NCBI GenBank assembly: GCA_902779075.1
Contig: CACZAK010000008.1
Span: 53,140 to 117,139 of the forward strand
Direction: 5' to 3'
Origin: an uncultured bacterium
GTDB taxonomy: Bacteria; Verrucomicrobiota; Kiritimatiellia; RFP12; UBA1067
Length of the DNA: 64,000 bases
In this document: positions 61,088 to 64,000 of the stretch, piece after piece
Layout: the number at the start of each line of letters is the position of its first letter
How positions within the stretch are numbered: the stretch's first letter is position 1
The notes under the pieces: generated by a model
Told to the model about the DNA's origin: nothing
The model's database searches: none
Seen by the model: only the letters and a program-made list of their open reading frames with translations
Program-made: the position numbers and the translations under genes

Positions 61088-61950
61088 CGCCGCGCAATGG
61101 ACTTGTATGTGGGCGGCATGGACTCGATCACCATGCGGCCCTTCTCAAGCAGGTCGCGCAGACGCGGCGCGTCCTGCGCGTCCAGCGCCAACTTGAATTC
61201 GGCCAGGCGCTCAACGAGGCCGCCGAGCACGGAGGAGAGCGCCTCTTTGTTGGCGAGGAAGAGGTTCGTCCAGATGTCGGGGTTGAGGCGCGCGACGCGC
61301 GTCATGTCGTAGAAGCTCCCGGCGGAGAAGCCCGCGTGGTCCTTCGCAAGGGGATCCTGGATGTAGGCGGACGAGACGACGTGCGCGAGCTGGCTCGTGA
61401 GGGCGATCATCTCGTCGTGGTGTTCGGGCGTGGTGAACACCACGCGACCGAAGCCGAGTCCCTTGAAGAACGCCTCCAGCATGTCGAGCGGACCACGTCC
61501 GCACGAAGGGTACGGCGTGAGGATCATCGATGCGTCGGAGAAGAGGTCGGGCGTCGCGTTCGCGTAGCCGGCCACCTCCTTGCCCGCCATCGGGTGTCCG
61601 CCCACGAACGTCCACGGCGTGTCGTCGTAGGCGTACTTGCGCAGCGCCGCGCAGATCGCGCCCTTCACGCCCGTCGCGTCCACCACCACGGCACCGGGCC
61701 TGAATGCGGCCTGGTGGGCGTCGATCCACGGCACGACGGCGTCGGGCGGCAGGGAGATGAGGTAGAGGTCGGGGCGGCCGACGGCAGAGGTCATGTCCTC
61801 CTCCAGCACAGCCGCCGCCGAACCATCCGCGACCGCCCGTTCGGACGTTGCGCGCGTGCGGTTCCACACGGCGACGCTATGCCCCGCGCGCGTCGCCGCC
61901 TGCGCGAACGACCCGCCGATCAGTCCAAGTCCAACAATGCCTACGTTCAC
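61084..61950 (-). CDS. tyrA: Prephenate dehydrogenase
   Basis: 288 aa with a GTG start at 61950 (GGAG 8 nt upstream). It oxidatively decarboxylates prephenate to 4-hydroxyphenylpyruvate for tyrosine synthesis, using a pyridine nucleotide. The Rossmann motif GLGLIGGS (residues 7-14) opens the protein; GGHPMAGKE is the conserved substrate-side motif, and LTSQLAHVVSSAYI, SAGSFYDMTRVA and NPDIWTNLFLANKE mark the helical dimerisation domain. No ACT or chorismate mutase domain is fused. It stands alone between the flotillin gene and the ATPase pair. Confidence 0.93.
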   Translation of the reverse strand: MNVGIVGLGLIGGSFAQAATRAGHSVAVWNRTRATSERAVADGSAAAVLEEDMTSAVGRPDLYLISLPPDAVVPWIDAHQAAFRPGAVVVDATGVKGAICAALRKYAYDDTPWTFVGGHPMAGKEVAGYANATPDLFSDASMILTPYPSCGRGPLDMLEAFFKGLGFGRVVFTTPEHHDEMIALTSQLAHVVSSAYIQDPLAKDHAGFSAGSFYDMTRVARLNPDIWTNLFLANKEALSSVLGGLVERLAEFKLALDAQDAPRLRDLLEKGRMVIESMPPTYKSIARR

Positions 61951-62025
61951 GTAAAATACTCCACGTCAAGATTGAGAAAGCCAGTATGTGGCTGAAGTTT
62001 CGCGCCAAGCGCGTTGCAACGGCAC

Positions 62026-62523
62026 TCATGCATAGCTGACCTTTCCGCCCTCATCTACAAGGGCCCTCAGCTGGCGAGACCGAACTTTAACACACGCGAA
62101 GTCGCATTTCACCAGCCGTGCCTGCCAGACTTGGTAACGGGTCATAATGGAGGGCTTCAGTCCTTGCGAGGCGACGATGCAGGCGTGACGGATGGCGAAG
62201 GGACGATAGTCAAGCAGATGTTTATAATCGTTCAGGTGTTCAGCTGTGTACGCCAGTTGCTCCACCGCCTTGAGCACGTCCCCACCCTTCAACTCGACAA
62301 AGAAGAAAACCTGCTTCGGCGGATCGTGAAAGACCTCAATGGCATAGTCACACCGACGCTTCAGGATGCCGATGTACGGTTCGGCGTCAATGCGAACCCT
62401 CCTAGGCTGACAATCGCCCGGAACTACCACCGTAAATGTACGGCTCTCCTCTGACACCGAAATGGATGTCCGCCGCCGAGAGACGGGCGTCTTGGCGCGC
62501 TTCTTCTGGTGGAGCTTATGCAT
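62026..62523 (-). CDS. Small PD-(D/E)XK-like nuclease, partner of the ATPase
   Basis: 165 aa. A basic N-terminus (MHKLHQKKRAKTPVSRRR) precedes an alpha/beta core in which Asp59 (RRCDYAIEVF), Glu77-Leu-Lys79 (FFFVELKGG) and Gln89 have the order and spacing of PD-(D/E)XK nucleases. No other domain is seen. Its ATG lies inside the end of the ATPase gene (8-nt overlap), so the two are translationally coupled. Base composition is slightly lower in GC than nearby housekeeping genes. Nuclease activity is inference from the motif; a VRR-NUC-like or Holliday-junction-resolvase-like fold is possible. Confidence 0.6.
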   Translation of the reverse strand: MHKLHQKKRAKTPVSRRRTSISVSEESRTFTVVVPGDCQPRRVRIDAEPYIGILKRRCDYAIEVFHDPPKQVFFFVELKGGDVLKAVEQLAYTAEHLNDYKHLLDYRPFAIRHACIVASQGLKPSIMTRYQVWQARLVKCDFACVKVRSRQLRALVDEGGKVSYA

Positions 62524-63733
62524 TGGCTATTTCGATGGAGATATCGTCGAACCGCTCTGCGTTGATCAGACCGAGTTCAGCGTCGTAGATGTTGTCACCG
62601 ATGCCATCGTGCAGATGACAGGCCGAAACAGACGAGCGAAGTCCGGACTGGCGTTTAAGGACGTTGTTGAGGCAGCACAGGATGAACGGGCTATGCGTGG
62701 TGATGATGCAGCCAACCGACCCGACCGTCTGCAAGATTCTGCCAATCGCATCCACAATGTTCTGCTGTGCCGTCGGGTAGAGATGCGCCTCCGGCTCTTC
62801 GACCAAGACGCGATTGACACCGCCACTACGCCGGGAGAGCGTCGCCTGCATTGCCAAGACCATCAGCAAGGGCAAAGCCTCCTGCTGTCCTGATGATGAA
62901 TCAGCCAACCGGATCTTGTGATTCTTGTCCGTAATAATCCACTGGTCTTTGCCGTCGTAATGATATTTACCATGCAAGATCTGCCGACAGAGCTCCTCGA
63001 AAAAGGCCCGTTTGCCGACATCTTCGGTTCGCGAATATCCCAAACGGCGAAACACCTCCAGCTTCTGCCCGAATTCTTTCAGGAAATAGTCAATGTCAAC
63101 ATTGCTCGTCAACAATGAGAAGATAACGTGCTGAATCGTCGAGAAGAACGCACGGCCGGCAGGAACATAGTCAACGCTGACGTCAGAAAACTCGTCGGCG
63201 ACCACATTCTCCACAAGCCGATCATAACGCCAGCGCCCTTCAAAATCTTCGTGGCCATCGCTATCCCCGCGAGACGCTGCGCGACATTTCTCCAGCGCCC
63301 TCACAAAACTATCCCGATAATTATAGATATTCAGTTTGACCGTCTTGTCGCCGCGCTTGTGCGAGGCTGAAATGCGCCGCGCGCCAATCTTCCAATCAAT
63401 TGAAAAGGTATCCTGAATCCACGCTGTTTCGGGGAAGATGGCACGGAATTCACTCATTAACCGCTTGTGAAAATCTTCGACGCCCCGTTCTTCGCGCAGG
63501 CAGGACATCGCCACCTTCCGCAATGCCTGAGTGAAAAAATAATAGAGCTTGCACGTAACGCTCTTGCCGGACGCCTGCTCGCCAATGAAAACAACGATCC
63601 GACGGAACTCAACCGTCAGATTTTTGATGCAAGAAAAATTCTTGACCGTCAAGACGGGAACATCCCGCGACCAAATGGTTGTCCTCACACGTTTTCCCGC
63701 CAACTCAATTTTTGTTTCCCCTTTCACAGTCAT
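62516..63733 (-). CDS. ABC-type AAA ATPase, candidate anti-phage defence component
   Basis: 405 aa. Walker A GEQASGKS (51-58), ABC signature SSSGQQEALPLL (279-290), Walker B RVLVEEPEAHLYP (308-320) and H-loop ITTHSPFIL (344-352) match AAA_15/AAA_21-type ATPases (OLD, RloC, PtuA, AriA relatives). The region between Walker A and the signature (about 200 aa) is helical but has no long coiled coil, hinge or zinc hook. The ATG at 63733 directly abuts AAGGAG; a GTG 6 nt downstream has better spacing and may be the true start. It overlaps the nuclease-like gene and lies 98 nt after smc, which itself is ABC-like but clearly distinct. Confidence 0.75.
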   Translation of the reverse strand: MTVKGETKIELAGKRVRTTIWSRDVPVLTVKNFSCIKNLTVEFRRIVVFIGEQASGKSVTCKLYYFFTQALRKVAMSCLREERGVEDFHKRLMSEFRAIFPETAWIQDTFSIDWKIGARRISASHKRGDKTVKLNIYNYRDSFVRALEKCRAASRGDSDGHEDFEGRWRYDRLVENVVADEFSDVSVDYVPAGRAFFSTIQHVIFSLLTSNVDIDYFLKEFGQKLEVFRRLGYSRTEDVGKRAFFEELCRQILHGKYHYDGKDQWIITDKNHKIRLADSSSGQQEALPLLMVLAMQATLSRRSGGVNRVLVEEPEAHLYPTAQQNIVDAIGRILQTVGSVGCIITTHSPFILCCLNNVLKRQSGLRSSVSACHLHDGIGDNIYDAELGLINAERFDDISIEIANA

Positions 63734-63831
63734 CTCCTTTTCAGCTGCATATTCTTATCTTCGTTGAAGGGACTAATACGATCTTTGGAAATTGCGCGCT
63801 GGTTGCTCGCGGGGACACGCGATGAAGACGG

Positions 63832-64000
63832 CTACGCCTTCTCGTCCGGCATCGGCTTCACGCCGATGTCCGCCAGGCGCATCGAGATGATACGCGAAAT
63901 GCCCTTCTCCTGCTGGCTCACGCCGTAGACGAGGTCGCTGCCCGCGATGGTGTGCTGGTTGTGCGTGATGATGAGGAACTGCGAGCGGTCAAGGAAGTCT
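63832..64000 (-). CDS. smc: Chromosome segregation protein SMC, C-terminal end (5' part outside window)
   Basis: Only the last 55 codons are present, ending at the TAG at 63832-63834. They read FLDRSQFLIITHNQHTIAGS, then LVYGVSQQEKGISRIISMRL ending KPMPDEKA, the D-loop/H-loop end of the SMC ATPase head. SMC forms the bacterial condensin with ScpA and ScpB, both in this window. The 98 nt between its stop and the ATPase gene show no strong promoter or terminator. Confidence 0.92.
   Translation of the reverse strand, partial: DFLDRSQFLIITHNQHTIAGSDLVYGVSQQEKGISRIISMRLADIGVKPMPDEKA

Noticed and set aside
59254..61995. 913-codon plus-strand frame over the flotillin and tyrA genes
   Set aside because: Out-of-frame shadow of the flotillin coiled coil and antisense of tyrA; composition is Arg/Gly/Lys-rich nonsense with no conserved motif.
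62516..63733. RecF or a second SMC-like repair ATPase
   Set aside because: No RecF-specific motifs, no coiled coil or hinge, no dnaA/dnaN/gyrB neighbours, and an overlapping nuclease-like gene instead.

Overview
The window reads as chromosomal DNA of a GC-rich, Gram-negative-type, fermentative anaerobe. Evidence: a Kdo-pathway sugar-phosphate isomerase and several lipoprotein signal peptides (outer membrane), Pta with a damaged AckA (acetate fermentation), HydF/HydG ([FeFe]-hydrogenase maturation), rubredoxin, and very large secreted proteins built from TSP3-type calcium-binding repeats, InlB/Listeria-Bacteroides B-repeats and a C10 (streptopain-type) protease. Together these resemble gut-associated members of the PVC group (Verrucomicrobiota/Kiritimatiellota). 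That placement is inference from gene content, not from a marker-gene tree.

Layout. Positions 1-2664 (minus strand) carry ackA-pta-kdsD. ackA is broken by a deletion with frameshift, and both spacers of this cluster consist of exact 9-bp tandem arrays (CTAG type and CCGG type). Positions 2754-41008 (minus) are a surface-protein island: a C10 protease (1254 aa), an InlB-repeat protein (2743 aa), a small lipoprotein and a giant modular protein (8539 aa). Positions 41009-42500 are a gene-poor accessory patch holding a long imperfect inverted repeat, an unknown 85-aa ORF, a nine-unit 22-bp iteron-like array, a 44-aa basic ORF with a strong ribosome binding site, a perfect 26-bp palindrome and an AT-rich BspA-type leucine-rich-repeat fragment.

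Positions 42513-44930 (minus) hold rpoZ-smpB-D-aminoacylase. Divergent to it, on plus, are rubredoxin-lysS-glycerophosphodiesterase (45169-47678), then a repeat-rich spacer and ispA. A tightly packed minus-strand run from 59004 to 48741 contains trpS-scpA-scpB-LysM lipoprotein-small membrane protein-LysM coiled-coil protein-hemB-gltS-hydG-hydF. A flotillin-like gene (plus) converges on tyrA (minus). The right end carries an ABC-type AAA ATPase overlapping a small PD-(D/E)XK-like nuclease, a candidate defence pair, directly downstream of the 3' end of smc.

Two themes recur. One is very repetitive, recently expanded surface proteins. The other is an unusual load of short dispersed and short-period (7, 8, 9, 22, 24, 33 bp) repeats, in spacers and in frame inside conserved genes such as scpB and the D-aminoacylase. 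No rRNA, tRNA, CRISPR array, intact transposase or integrase was seen by eye.
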